Shown: positions 33,134 through 42,452, counted from the stretch's first letter. The stretch: DNA of 64,000 bases from Neobacillus endophyticus (GCF_013248975.1 NZ_JABRWH010000001.1:2314001-2378000), one strand, 5' to 3'. A program made the numbers and translations. The notes: generated by a model from the sequence alone, not told the origin.

Positions 33134-33721
33134 TTAATAATTGATTCTGTCTTCACGTGTTGTATTTTTTGGAACAAGCGGGATTCGGTTGTAAATTCCT
33201 ACGATGGCACGAGGAATTGGCTGTAGTAATCCTCTTAATGAAAATACAACCAAACTTGTAACTAAACTTACTACGATACTTCCAAGTACATCGAATGGAT
33301 AGTGGTTACCAACATATACACGAGATATTCCTGTTAAAATGGCAAGCAGTAAAAGAACAAATCCTGTTTTCCGATGTCGGAGTAATACGGCAAAGGCTAT
33401 CGTAAATGCACCAGTAGCATGGTCGCTTGGGAATGAAGCATCTTTTGCGTGCGCCAGGATTAAATGAACTTTATGACTAACAAATGGACGCGGTTCATAA
33501 TAAATATGACCAATGATTGTGTTAATAAGCAAGCCAAAAACAGCTGTTATAACAGCATAAACCACCGTATATTTGAAATTCTGTTTTCCGAATAACCACA
33601 TAATCAATAAAATTAATGCATAAATAACTAATGCATCTTTAGAAACAAAAATCATTAGTTTATCCCAAAAAGGATGGTTGCCGGCAAGATTATTTATGGA
33701 CTGAAATAAACGATAATTCAT
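33134..33721 (-). CDS. bcrC: Undecaprenyl-diphosphatase BcrC
   Basis: Membrane PAP2 phosphatase that recycles undecaprenyl pyrophosphate to the monophosphate for cell wall synthesis and gives bacitracin resistance. 195 residues with about five or six membrane helices. The phosphatase motifs are YYEPRPF (C1), FPSDHATGAF (C2) and SRVYVGNHYPFDV (C3). The start MNYRLFQSINNLAGNH is close to Bacillus BcrC, and GAGGT precedes the ATG. No convincing SigM/SigX promoter was found by eye. The enzyme also supports the polyprenyl-linked steps of the polysaccharide operon. Confidence 0.9.
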   Translation of the reverse strand: MNYRLFQSINNLAGNHPFWDKLMIFVSKDALVIYALILLIMWLFGKQNFKYTVVYAVITAVFGLLINTIIGHIYYEPRPFVSHKVHLILAHAKDASFPSDHATGAFTIAFAVLLRHRKTGFVLLLLAILTGISRVYVGNHYPFDVLGSIVVSLVTSLVVFSLRGLLQPIPRAIVGIYNRIPLVPKNTTREDRINY

Positions 33722-33947
33722 CCGAATACCTCATTTCTATTATGATTCTATTGCAACTATTGATATTTCCTTAAAAGTTGAGTTTACAACAAGAACAATT
33801 GTAACAAGTCTATAAGGAATTTTAAAGCATCTTTTCGATGCCACCGTTACAACTAATATCCATTTTAGCCACAGATGTGGTCATTAGTAAAGGTAATAAA
33901 CATTAAAAATATCTTAAATTGGAATTCTTCAGGAATATGTGGGGCGA

Positions 33948-33980
33948 ACAAAAAGGACGGCTAATGGTTTAACCGTCCCT
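33948..33980 (-). terminator. Terminator of the YciI-like gene
   Basis: On the minus strand GGACGG pairs with CCGTCC around TTAAACCATTAG, followed by TTTTTG. Confidence 0.75.
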
Positions 33981-33994
33981 CTCATCTATTAACT

Positions 33995-34282
33995 CTATTT
34001 TAATAATCCGCTCAGAGCACTAGCCTGCATCGTAGGTGAAAATTCTATGATTTCATATTCGGCAATCTGTTTAATCCAAAATGGATCTTCTTGAATGATT
34101 GTTTCAAGTTCTACTCTAGAAACTTCTTGTGCTAAAATAATTCCTCCGCTCCGGGGAACTTTGGGTCCGGAAGCAAGAAAAATAGATTGTGCATAATACT
34201 TTTGAAGGAATTTTATGTGTTCCTCTCTAGCTTCATCCACCTTTTCAATAGGGGCTTTGTACGTCAAGTTAATGATAAACAT
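33995..34282 (-). CDS. YciI family protein
   Basis: 95-residue small protein of the YciI/YCII fold (ferredoxin-like dimer), a family with mostly unknown enzyme activity. Typical parts: MFIINLTYKAPIEKVDEARE, HIKFLQKYYAQSIFLASGP with its conserved His and Ser, GGIILAQ and the DPFWIKQIAEYEI stretch. AGGAGA lies 6 nt before ATG 34282. It directly follows the reductase gene at 34302 and forms a two-gene unit. Confidence 0.85.
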   Translation of the reverse strand: MFIINLTYKAPIEKVDEAREEHIKFLQKYYAQSIFLASGPKVPRSGGIILAQEVSRVELETIIQEDPFWIKQIAEYEIIEFSPTMQASALSGLLK

Positions 34283-34301
34283 GGTTTCTCTCCTAATCAC
34301 A

Positions 34302-34937
34302 TTAAATATTTATACCAAACAATCGATTTGATACATAGGGATAATTTCCATATCGAATCGCCATTTCCCTTTCAAAAATGGTAAATCTTTCAATGATTCG
34401 ATTATTACTTAATGGCCCTCCATCGAGAATACGGAATGATAAGGGGGCTAGAAGTGTCATGACGGCCTTTTTGGCAGTCTCATTATCTGAAGTCACATAT
34501 ACGTCACTAATCAATCCTTCATGAACAGGTTCTTGAAAAATTTGAAAAAATGTATTTTTAAAGGCTCCAACTACTTTTGTTTCAGGAATCGCTTTTTGTA
34601 ATTCCTCGGCAGCTGATTGTCCCCATTCCAAGCTGAAGTCTGAAAAATCTTCATTGAACGGATTGACAATGTCAACCAATATTTTATTCTCTAGTCTCTC
34701 TTTATTTTCTTTTGCCCAAGGGAGCAAATTTCTGAACCATAATGCAGGGATAATGATCTCCGCCTTCAACGCTTCATTATAGGAAACTGCGACAATATTT
34801 TTAAGGTTATGTTCAACTGCCAAAGATTGAATTTTTTCAGGGGTACGGGAAGCCCACCATAATTCTGTTACAAATGGAGAAAGTGTTTTGACCATTCCTT
34901 TCCCCATTCTTCCTGTTCCAATGACACATACTTTCAT
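34302..34937 (-). CDS. NAD(P)-binding reductase (F420-dependent reductase/NADP oxidoreductase-like)
   Basis: 211 residues with an N-terminal Rossmann fold VCVIGTGRMGKGMVKTL (about 3-19), ASRTPEKIQ, and a coenzyme F420-NADP oxidoreductase-like body (VDIVNPFNEDF, VVGAFKNTFF, and the ending LDGGPLSNNRIIERFT). Bacilli usually lack F420, so it probably acts with NADPH on a small carbonyl substrate. ATG 34937 is preferred because AGGAGG lies 7 nt upstream. It is upstream of the YciI-like gene in the same operon. The 34938-35253 gap holds the inverted repeat at 35051. Confidence 0.75.
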   Translation of the reverse strand: MKVCVIGTGRMGKGMVKTLSPFVTELWWASRTPEKIQSLAVEHNLKNIVAVSYNEALKAEIIIPALWFRNLLPWAKENKERLENKILVDIVNPFNEDFSDFSLEWGQSAAEELQKAIPETKVVGAFKNTFFQIFQEPVHEGLISDVYVTSDNETAKKAVMTLLAPLSFRILDGGPLSNNRIIERFTIFEREMAIRYGNYPYVSNRLFGINI

Positions 34938-35050
34938 ATACATTCCTCCTTTAAAAATATGATAAAAATATCGTAGCTTTAAAATGAACTCAACGGAAAT
35001 TCAACTTGTTTTTATGGTTCAAACAAATGGTTATATCAACTTGGATACAT

Positions 35051-35064
35051 GGTTAGCTATAACC
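35051..35064. promoter_or_regulatory. Inverted repeat between divergent genes
   Basis: GGTTA-GCTA-TAACC, with extra half-sites GGTTATA (about 35027) and TTATACC (about 35070) around it. It lies in the 316-bp gap between the leftward reductase operon and the rightward hydrolase, so a shared regulator may bind here. Confidence 0.35.
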
Positions 35065-35253
35065 AAAAGTTATACCTATATGCCAAAGAAGTATTGTTCA
35101 ATTCTATGCTTTAATTGGTAAAATACAGAAAAAGTTAGGTGGAGGGAAAATAGGTAAAAACGGATTATTTGAAAGAGTTTCTTCTAAAATGATGTAAGTT
35201 ACAGGAGTAAAAATATGCTTAAGAATATCTAAAAAGAAAAAGGAGGAACCATC

Positions 35254-36009
35254 ATGCAAATTCAACTGATCCGGCATGCTACACATCTTATCTCCTATAA
35301 TGGAGTGACTTTTTTACTCGATCCTATGTTCGGTGACCAGGGGACATTGGCGCCTGTCCCGAATGCTCCTAATCAACATTTAAAAAATCCGTTAACAAAA
35401 TTGCCAACTGAACTGAAAAAAGTAATAGATGTTGATGCGATTATAGTAACACATACACACCGTGACCATTTTGATGATGCGGCTATTTCCATCTTGCCGA
35501 AAAATTTGCCGTTGTTCTGTCAACCGGAGGATGAGCAGTTTATTAAGGATAAAGGCTTTGAAAATATTATTTTGGTTAAGGATGAAATGAATTGGCAAGG
35601 AATAAACATAGTGCGGACCATAGGGAGGCATGGAAGTGACGAACTGGCGGAAAAAATGGGTCCTGTTTCGGGATTTATTCTGCAAGCAAACAATGAACCC
35701 TGCTTATATATAATCGGAGATAGTGTTTGGTACTCTGACATCGAACATTATTTTAAACAATATTCACCTGATCTAGCGATTGTCTTTGCCGGGGAAGCTC
35801 GCTTTTTAGAAGGAGAACCAATCACAATGGGGTTGGCTGATATCGAAAGCATAATAAAAACATCACCGAACACATCATTGATTATATCCCATATGGAATC
35901 CTGGAATCACTGCTTATTAACGAGGCAGGAAGTACGTAGCTACATCAAAGAGAAGGGTTTGGAAAGGGAAATCGTAGTACCTGAAAATGGAGAAATGATA
36001 GATTGGTAA
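35254..36009 (+). CDS. MBL-fold metallo-hydrolase
   Basis: 251-residue zinc hydrolase of the UlaG/RomA-like beta-lactamase fold. Metal ligands are visible in IIVTHTHRDHFDDAA (HxHxDH, about residues 65-79), the Asp of YIIGDSVWYS, and a late His in LIISHMESWNH. The opening QLIRHATHLISYNGVTFLLDPMF is typical. Substrate unknown; lactones or phosphoesters are possible. AGGAGG precedes the ATG. It ends at a small hairpin (AGCATCC/GGATGCT) before the LysR gene. Confidence 0.85.
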   Translation: MQIQLIRHATHLISYNGVTFLLDPMFGDQGTLAPVPNAPNQHLKNPLTKLPTELKKVIDVDAIIVTHTHRDHFDDAAISILPKNLPLFCQPEDEQFIKDKGFENIILVKDEMNWQGINIVRTIGRHGSDELAEKMGPVSGFILQANNEPCLYIIGDSVWYSDIEHYFKQYSPDLAIVFAGEARFLEGEPITMGLADIESIIKTSPNTSLIISHMESWNHCLLTRQEVRSYIKEKGLEREIVVPENGEMIDW

Positions 36010-36022
36010 TAAAACATGATTT

Positions 36023-36048
36023 TAGCATCCTTCTGGATGCTATTTTCT
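36023..36048 (+). terminator. Terminator after the MBL-fold gene
   Basis: TAGCATCC and GGATGCTA arms with a 4-nt loop, then TTTTCTTC. Confidence 0.65.
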
Positions 36049-36115
36049 TCATTTTAAGGTTCAAAAAGGTAATCGAATGGATTTGTCGTATTTTAACAAA
36101 GGGGGGATCTGTTAA

Positions 36116-36952
36116 ATGGATATAGAGTATCTTCATAGTTTTATGGAAGCAGTCAAGCAAAAAAGTCTATCAAAGGCAAGCGAGCAGTTAAACATTTCGC
36201 AGCCAGCATTAAGCAAGCAAATTCGTAAAATAGAGGAATACTTTGATATTACTTTGCTGAATAGATCACCATCTGGTATTGATCTGACAGAAGTGGGGGA
36301 ACTGGTTTACCATCGGATTTCGAACATACTGAATCAATTAACATCTCTGCAAACGGAGTTAAACCAGTTGAGGGAAATGAAAATTTATCGAATTGGCACG
36401 TTACCCAGTTTGGCCGGCAATTATATTCCAAAAAAAGTGTTGAATCTTAGAGACAATGGAATGGAGATCGAAGTGGTTGTAAAAAATACCTCTCCTGAAA
36501 TATATGAATTGCTGAAAAAGGGGGAGATAGATGCTGCGATTATAGAGGAAATTCCAGTTGGTAAGGCTTTATGGAAAAAAGAGATCTTCGAGGAGCCCCT
36601 TTATGCGGTAATGCATCATTCCCACAGGCTTTCTTTAAAGGATTCTGTCAGATTAGAAGACATCTGCGACGAAGAATTTGTTTTATATCCATCCACTTGT
36701 ACGATAAGGCAATCTATGAGCAGCATCGTGGAAAATCTAAAGGTGAAAACTGAGGTTGAATTTGGTGAGTTTTTAATTGGTTATGTCGCAGCAGGCGGAG
36801 GGGTAACAGTACTTCCGGAAATATCAGTCAAATATATGAGCCACTCGATGGTAAAGGCCATTCCCATTAGCAATGTCAATATGAAACGCCGGATTTCACT
36901 CATGTCTTATTCCATCCCGATCGGAAAATTATTATATGCATTTTTAAAATAA
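36116..36952 (+). CDS. LysR-family transcriptional regulator
   Basis: 278 residues. N-terminal winged helix (MDIEYLHSFMEAVKQKSLSK, then ASEQLNISQPALSKQIRKIE) and a C-terminal two-lobe effector domain starting near residue 88 (YRIGTLPSLAGNYIPK). It is somewhat shorter than the usual 290-300 residues. GGGGGGAT precedes the ATG. Target genes are unknown; the MBL-fold gene just upstream points the same way, so no divergent partner is evident. Confidence 0.88.
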   Translation: MDIEYLHSFMEAVKQKSLSKASEQLNISQPALSKQIRKIEEYFDITLLNRSPSGIDLTEVGELVYHRISNILNQLTSLQTELNQLREMKIYRIGTLPSLAGNYIPKKVLNLRDNGMEIEVVVKNTSPEIYELLKKGEIDAAIIEEIPVGKALWKKEIFEEPLYAVMHHSHRLSLKDSVRLEDICDEEFVLYPSTCTIRQSMSSIVENLKVKTEVEFGEFLIGYVAAGGGVTVLPEISVKYMSHSMVKAIPISNVNMKRRISLMSYSIPIGKLLYAFLK

Positions 36953-36969
36953 TGAAGCTATTTTTAATG

Positions 36970-37001
36970 AAATAGGGCCCCTGTTTTAGGAGACCCTATC
37001 A
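36970..37001 (+). terminator. Possible terminator of the LysR gene
   Basis: ATAGGGCCCCT pairs imperfectly with AGGAGACCCTAT; the T run after it is weak. Confidence 0.4.
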
Positions 37002-37012
37002 TTCAGATTGAT

Positions 37013-37240
37013 TTCAATTTTTTTCTGGATGATTCTGGCGCAGTTCCTTAACGGATAATCCCGCAGCATCGCTTAAAGTGTAAAGGGGGGTGAAATCCCA
37101 AGTTCCTAATTTTGCTATCATTCCAGAGACGATTAATAGATAGTGTCTTCCCGGTAAAAGAAGGATCATACTCATGGATTGGAATGGTCTTTGCTATTCG
37201 TTCTGTTTCAAGATCTATTAAAATCGCCTCTCCCTTTTAC
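37013..37240 (-). pseudogene. Decayed gene fragment, frameshifted
   Basis: On the minus strand, a sensible reading frame starts after AAAGGGAGAGG near 37228 (ILIDLETERIAKTIPIHEYD, then PSFTGKTLSINRLWNDSKI). It continues in the next frame as LGTWDFTPLYTLSDAAGLSV and ends KELRQNHPEKN-stop near 37018. Either frame alone breaks off. The composition looks like real protein, but the family was not recognised and no proper start codon is present. It lies divergent to the HxlR gene, where such regulators normally have their target. Confidence 0.35.
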
Positions 37241-37329
37241 CTTTATTTAACTATAAATCCTATATACAGATATATCTTTATACACTATACTAAATAAAGT
37301 AATTTATTTTGAGAAGTACGGATATTTTG

Positions 37330-37342
37330 TATAGTAACTATA
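37330..37342. promoter_or_regulatory. Inverted repeat upstream of the HxlR gene
   Basis: TATAGT-A-ACTATA, a perfect 6-bp-arm palindrome 28 bp before the ATG at 37371. Candidate autoregulatory operator of the HxlR-type regulator. Confidence 0.4.
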
Positions 37343-37370
37343 TTTTATGATAGGAATGGAGAAAAAGAAG

Positions 37371-37703
37371 ATGGAGCAGAATGAATCCACTCATACTAAA
37401 TGTCCAATTGAAAAGACAATGAGTGTAATTGGCGGAAAGTGGACGTTTTTAATCATAAGAGAATTGTTTTACAAAACAAGGCGGTTTGGAGAATTAGAAA
37501 GATCGCTAAAAGGAATAAGTCCGCGAACACTTTCTCTTCGTTTAAAGGAATTAGAGGATGAAAGTATTATTAAACGGGAGGTCTTTTCGGAGATACCGCC
37601 GCATGTGGAATATTCATTGACAGATAAAGGACAGAGCCTTCTGCCTATTTTCAATGCCATGAAGGAGTGGGGAAATACATGGGACGTATCAGGCAAGGAT
37701 TAA
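37371..37703 (+). CDS. HxlR-family transcriptional regulator
   Basis: 110-residue winged-helix repressor or activator that often senses aldehydes, quinones or oxidants. It has the family Cys in TKCPIEKTMSVIGGKWTFLI, then ELFYKTRRFGELERSLKGIS, the recognition helix PRTLSLRLKELE, and the wing VFSEIPPHVEYSLTDKGQSL. GGAG lies 9 nt before ATG 37371, preferred over upstream in-frame ATGs without a site. The expected divergent target seems to be the decayed gene at 37013-37240. Confidence 0.88.
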   Translation: MEQNESTHTKCPIEKTMSVIGGKWTFLIIRELFYKTRRFGELERSLKGISPRTLSLRLKELEDESIIKREVFSEIPPHVEYSLTDKGQSLLPIFNAMKEWGNTWDVSGKD

Positions 37704-37841
37704 AACGATAGGTAAATCGAAATGGGGGTGGATTTTTTTAAGACAAGATCGTAACCCAAATTTTCTAAGGAATAAGGTATAATGACATCAGAAAGGATAT
37801 CTCTCATATTCTTTCAGCCCCAAATGAAAGGAGAAACGAAA

Positions 37842-39968
37842 TTGTTTGAACAAGCCCTTCCTCTGTTAGAATCCTACTTTGGTTACCACTCCTTCCGCAA
37901 TGGCCAGGAGCAGGCAATCCGTTCGGTTTTAGGAGGTAGAAATACGATTTGCGTTATGCCGACTGGCGGCGGGAAATCGATTTGCTACCAAATTCCGGCC
38001 CTCATCCTTTCAGGTACCACAATCGTTATATCTCCATTGATCTCTTTAATGAAAGACCAGGTTGACGCTCTTGTTCAGATTGGCGTTCCTGCTGCATTTA
38101 TTAACAGCTCCTTAAGTTACAATGAAGCAAATGAACGGATCGACGCTGCCAAGCAAGGGAAATACAAATTGCTATACATCGCACCGGAGCGTTTGGAATC
38201 GCCAGATTTTATTGAAGACCTGAAGTCCATGGATATCCCATTGATAGCTGTCGACGAAGCACACTGTATTTCACAATGGGGACATGATTTTCGTCCAAGC
38301 TATCGGCATATTCAGTACATGATTGATGGTCTGCCGCAAAGGCCAAAGGTTCTAGCGCTTACGGCGACAGCAACACCAAGGGTAAGGGAGGATATTTGCC
38401 GCCTTCTGGATATTGACGAAAGAAACACCATCATCACTGGATTTGAGCGCGTAAACTTATCTTTTTCCGTGATCAAAGGGCAGGATCGCGTAAAATTCCT
38501 TCTTGAATATCTGAAACAGAATGAAAAGGAAGCGGGTATTATTTATGCAGCAACTCGGAAAAATGTCGATCAGCTCTATGAGCGGCTTCGAAAGGAACAT
38601 ATAAATGTGGCTCGCTATCATGCTGGGATGGGAGACGTGGAACGTGCCCAGGAGCAAGAACGATTTTTAGAGGATAAGGCATCTGTCATGGTTGCAACCT
38701 CTGCCTTTGGGATGGGAATCGACAAATCCAACATCCGCTATGTACTGCACTTTCAGCTTCCTAAAAATATGGAAAGCTATTATCAGGAAGCAGGGCGCGC
38801 AGGCCGCGACGGTCTGAAGAGTGAATGTATATTGTTATATTCTCCCCAGGATGTACAGATTCAACGGTTTTTAATTGATCAATCCAGTGATAGAAGCCGA
38901 ATGTCACAAGAGTTGGAAAAGCTGCAGCAGATGGTGGATTATTGCCATACGGAAAATTGCTTACAGGAATTTATTTTAGCTTATTTTGGAGAAACGGATA
39001 CAGAGCCTTGCGGAAGATGCGGGAATTGTACCGATTCCCGGACACGGATCGAAGTGACCCGTGAAACCCAAATGGTATTATCTTGTGTCATTCGAATGGG
39101 ACAGCGCTTTGGGAAAAATATTACAGCCCAAGTGTTAACCGGGTCGAAAAATAAAAAAGTGACTGAAATGGGATTTGAGAGACTCACAACCTATGGAATT
39201 ATGAAAGAAAAGGGTGCTAAAGAAGTCAGTGATTTTATCGAATTCTTAATTTCCCAGGAGCTCATCGGTATTGAACAAGGGCAATTTCCGACCCTTTATG
39301 TGACGCCAAAAGGAAAGGACATTTTGCTGGGAAAAGAGCAGGTCTATCGCAGGGAAACGCTTCAGGTTAAGCAAGTGTCAAAGAATGATCCATTATTTGA
39401 AGCATTAAGAGATGTCCGGAAGCGAATTGCTGATGAGGAAAAAGTACCGCCATTTGTGATTTTCTCAGATGCGGCCTTGAAGGATATGTGTGCCAAACTG
39501 CCAAAAACTAATGAAGAATTTTTACAAGTCAGCGGCGTAGGAGAGCATAAACTGCAAAAATATGGTCTGGAATTTATCCAAGCGATCCGTACTTTTTGTG
39601 AGGAACATCCCGACTACAAGAGTGAACTAGAAGATGAGCCAGTACCGAAAAAAGCGGCTAAAAAAGAAGCAGGAGACTCCCATTTGGAGACATTGAAATT
39701 ACACCAGAGCCAGCTGTCGATTGCTGACATTGCCGAAAGACGGGAACTTGCTATCAGCACGGTTGAAAATCATTTACTTCAATGTGCCCAGCTAGGTATG
39801 GAGGTTGATTTTAACAGACTTATTCCGGACGAATATATCCCGCTGTTAGAAAATGCCTTGTCAGAGGTCGGGCGTGACCGCTTAAAACCAATCAAAGAAC
39901 TCCTGCCGGAGGAAGTCAGTTACTTTATGATAAAGGTCTATGTATATTATATAAGCAAAAAGAAGTAG
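37842..39968 (+). CDS. recQ: ATP-dependent DNA helicase RecQ
   Basis: 3'-5' DNA helicase for recombination repair and stalled forks, 708 residues from the TTG at 37842 (AAGGAG upstream; homologues start at this point). Order: motif I TGGGKSICYQIP (near residue 40), DEAH box as VDEAHCISQWGHDFRP, motif VI QEAGRAGRDGLKSEC, zinc-binding Cys cluster (CHTENC, CGRCGNC), winged-helix RQC domain, HRDC domain (about residues 510-590), and a C-terminal helix-turn-helix-like extension. Full length with all helicase motifs intact. Confidence 0.93.
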   Translation: MFEQALPLLESYFGYHSFRNGQEQAIRSVLGGRNTICVMPTGGGKSICYQIPALILSGTTIVISPLISLMKDQVDALVQIGVPAAFINSSLSYNEANERIDAAKQGKYKLLYIAPERLESPDFIEDLKSMDIPLIAVDEAHCISQWGHDFRPSYRHIQYMIDGLPQRPKVLALTATATPRVREDICRLLDIDERNTIITGFERVNLSFSVIKGQDRVKFLLEYLKQNEKEAGIIYAATRKNVDQLYERLRKEHINVARYHAGMGDVERAQEQERFLEDKASVMVATSAFGMGIDKSNIRYVLHFQLPKNMESYYQEAGRAGRDGLKSECILLYSPQDVQIQRFLIDQSSDRSRMSQELEKLQQMVDYCHTENCLQEFILAYFGETDTEPCGRCGNCTDSRTRIEVTRETQMVLSCVIRMGQRFGKNITAQVLTGSKNKKVTEMGFERLTTYGIMKEKGAKEVSDFIEFLISQELIGIEQGQFPTLYVTPKGKDILLGKEQVYRRETLQVKQVSKNDPLFEALRDVRKRIADEEKVPPFVIFSDAALKDMCAKLPKTNEEFLQVSGVGEHKLQKYGLEFIQAIRTFCEEHPDYKSELEDEPVPKKAAKKEAGDSHLETLKLHQSQLSIADIAERRELAISTVENHLLQCAQLGMEVDFNRLIPDEYIPLLENALSEVGRDRLKPIKELLPEEVSYFMIKVYVYYISKKK

Positions 39969-39973
39969 GTATA

Positions 39974-39996
39974 GCAGCCCGAGCGGCTGTTTTTTT
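39974..39996 (+). terminator. Terminator of recQ
   Basis: CAGCC-CGAGC-GGCTG followed by eight Ts. Confidence 0.75.
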
Positions 39997-40027
39997 GGCC
40001 TATAGAAAAGTATAACTTTACTATCAG

Positions 40028-40152
40028 GCATAAGTGCACTAAGGAATGCTTCGTGAGCATTAGCTTCGCAGTCGAAAAGCTGTGCTTTTCGACTGCGAAC
40101 TACGCCTCTGTTTTCGCCCTAATGGGCTCGCCAATCGGCGAGTTTTCTTTAT
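40028..40152 (+). repeat. Structured dispersed repeat, copy B
   Basis: Second copy of the element at 27837-27956, with a 3-bp insertion after the TGCTTTTCGAC arm that makes the hairpin TCGAAAAGCTGTGCTTTTCGA more extended. It also lies directly after a terminator. Upstream, GCCTATAGAAAAG resembles GCCGATAGGAAAG before copy A, interrupted by about 18 bp here. The rest of the gap to 40426 contains only a weak TAGTG/CACTA hairpin near 40207. Confidence 0.75.
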
Positions 40153-40426
40153 TGTGAGGGACATATAGAGCGGCGAAGTAGTAATGGTTAAAAACGATTA
40201 TTTGTAGTGGGAAAATCACTATTTATGTCGATTTTCTGTTTAATATGTCAGTATTTCCCCGGGAATATATCGAGTTGAAGAACGTGTCATGATTGGTGGA
40301 CTTTCATTTTTGCACTTTGAATATAAGCATGGAGTCAGACATAAATTTTTATATAGTGTCTATAAGCCCTAAATCAGTTATAATAGATGAGTTTTAAACA
40401 CCTGATTTAAAGGAGATTGTTATAAA

Positions 40427-41536
40427 ATGAAAAAGATTTCCCCTTCGTTTGACCCGTGGGAAGCCTATCTTGATTTAGAGCAATACGGTAAAGCGCAGCT
40501 GACAAATGTTGAATTCACCACCACAACACTATGTAATATGCGCTGCGAGCATTGTGCCGTGGGGTATACGCTGCAAACAAAGGATCCGGATGCTCTGCCG
40601 CTAGAGTTAATCTTGCAAAGGCTGGAGGAAATCCCAAAACTAAGGGCATTAAGTATTACCGGCGGGGAGCCAATGCTTTCCTTATCCTCAGTGAAAAATT
40701 ATGTCGTGCCGATTTTAAAATATGCCCATGAACGTGGTGTTCGGACTCAGATCAATTCAAATTTAACCCTGGATTTAGACCGATATGAGCTTATCATTCC
40801 TTATTTGGATGTCTTACATATTTCACATAACTGGGGCACAGTAGATGATTTTGTCGAGGGTGGCTTTGCAAGAATGGAAAAGCAGCCAGACTATAAACAA
40901 CGAGAAAAATATTTTACAAGAATGATAGAAAACAGTCGTTCGCTGGCGAAAGCAGGTGTTATCGTTTCAGCAGAAACAATGTTGAACAAACGAACCTTTC
41001 CTTATCTAGAAAAAATTCATCGGCAAATTGTGGATGAAATGCTTTGCCAGCGGCATGAAGTCCATCCTATGTATCCGAGCGACTTTGCCAGCAATCTCGA
41101 AACTCTCAATTTGGATGAAATCAGAGAAGCTATTCATCATTTATTGGATATAAGAGATGAAAATGTTTGGATGTTGTTTGGAACATTGCCATTTTACGCC
41201 TGCAGCAGTAATCAGGAGGACTTAAAACTACTAAAAAGGTTGTACCAAAGCAAAAATGTCACCGTACGCAATGATCCGGATGGCCGCTCGCGTCTGAATG
41301 TAAATGTTTTTAGCGGAGAAATAATCGTAACGGATTTTGGTGATATTCCGTTACTTGGAAATATCCAGACCACCCGTCTTGAAGAGGCATATGAAATTTG
41401 GAATAACTCGAGGACAGCCAAAGAATTAAGCTGTCACTGTCCTGAGGTAGCCTGCTTAGGACCTAACATTTTAGTGAAGAATAGCTATTATCAAAGTCAT
41501 GATTTTTCTATTCAGAGGGCGAAAATTACAAAGTGA
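40427..41536 (+). CDS. yfkAB: Radical SAM protein YfkAB
   Basis: 369 residues. The radical SAM cluster motif is CNMRCEHC (CxxxCxxC, about residues 37-44), followed by LSITGGEPMLS (SAM binding). The C-terminus has CHCPEVACLGPN, the CxCxxxxC motif that defines YfkAB proteins in bacilli. It probably cleaves SAM to a 5'-deoxyadenosyl radical for an unknown modification; substrate unknown. Here the gene is one continuous frame. Preceded by AAGGAGAT and followed by its own terminator. Confidence 0.9.
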   Translation: MKKISPSFDPWEAYLDLEQYGKAQLTNVEFTTTTLCNMRCEHCAVGYTLQTKDPDALPLELILQRLEEIPKLRALSITGGEPMLSLSSVKNYVVPILKYAHERGVRTQINSNLTLDLDRYELIIPYLDVLHISHNWGTVDDFVEGGFARMEKQPDYKQREKYFTRMIENSRSLAKAGVIVSAETMLNKRTFPYLEKIHRQIVDEMLCQRHEVHPMYPSDFASNLETLNLDEIREAIHHLLDIRDENVWMLFGTLPFYACSSNQEDLKLLKRLYQSKNVTVRNDPDGRSRLNVNVFSGEIIVTDFGDIPLLGNIQTTRLEEAYEIWNNSRTAKELSCHCPEVACLGPNILVKNSYYQSHDFSIQRAKITK

Positions 41537-41548
41537 TGATTGATTTTG

Positions 41549-41583
41549 AAACGGCGGACTAATGTATACCGCCGTTTATTTTA
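41549..41583 (+). terminator. Terminator of yfkAB
   Basis: AAACGGCGG pairs perfectly with CCGCCGTTT, followed by ATTTTAT. A similar AAACGGCGG hairpin ends the next gene. The 41584-41829 gap shows no other element. Confidence 0.7.
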
Positions 41584-41829
41584 TAACCAGGCCTGTTTTA
41601 AAAGCTTCACACCAAACTGGGTATCATCACAGGATAGATTACTAAAACCAAGTGTAATAGTCCTATAGTAATTTTCATTGTCCAGTAAGTTTTGACATGT
41701 CTATTTGTCTAAAACTGTACCTTTTTAGATGTCAGTTTGTATAATACCATATTATATAGAAATTTTAATTGTTGACAGCCACAATGAAAGTGAACATCGA
41801 AAACAAGGATGAAATAGAAGGGGGACTAT

Positions 41830-42447
41830 ATGTATATTCCAAAACATTTTCAACTCGATGATAAAGAGATCATTTATGACTTTATCGAAAATTACAGCTT
41901 TGCCACGTTATTTTCTCAACACAATGGAGAACCGTATGCTACCCATCTGCCGCTAATATTTAATAAGGAAGAGAATGCTCTATATGGCCATTTTGCCCGC
42001 CCGAACCAACAGTGGACAGATATAGAAAATCAACAAATTCTTGTGGTTTTTCAAGGACCCCACTGTTATATTTCTCCTTCTTGGTACGAAAGCATGAAGG
42101 CAGTACCTACTTGGAATTATGTATCCATCCATCTATATGGGAAGATGGAGATTCTTGAAGAACAACAAATCATATTCGATTCTTTAAATGATATGGTTAA
42201 TAAATATGAAAGTCCTGATAGTCTATACCATTTAAGAAATGTAGAACCGAGTTTTCTCGAGGGAATGAGTAAGGGGATTACAGCATTCAAGATCCATATC
42301 ACAAAAATAGAAGCAAAAGCTAAATTAAGTCAAAATCATCCGGTAGAACGCCAAGAGTTAATTATTAAACAGTTAGAAAGCATTTCAAGCCAAGATCATA
42401 TTCAAATTGCATCCCTTATGAAGAAAAGTCTCCAGAATAACAAATAA
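41830..42447 (+). CDS. paiB: FMN-binding negative transcriptional regulator, PaiB family
   Basis: 205-residue split-barrel flavin-binding-type protein. Typical PaiB features: MYIPKHFQLDDKEIIYDFIE, FATLFSQHNGEPYATHLPL, LYGHFARPNQQW, the HCYISPSWYE block and VPTWNYVSIHLYGK. In B. subtilis PaiB works with the acetyltransferase PaiA on protease production and sporulation; no paiA is adjacent here. AGAAGGGGG precedes the ATG. Transcribed alone. Confidence 0.9.
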   Translation: MYIPKHFQLDDKEIIYDFIENYSFATLFSQHNGEPYATHLPLIFNKEENALYGHFARPNQQWTDIENQQILVVFQGPHCYISPSWYESMKAVPTWNYVSIHLYGKMEILEEQQIIFDSLNDMVNKYESPDSLYHLRNVEPSFLEGMSKGITAFKIHITKIEAKAKLSQNHPVERQELIIKQLESISSQDHIQIASLMKKSLQNNK

Positions 42448-42452
42448 GTGTC

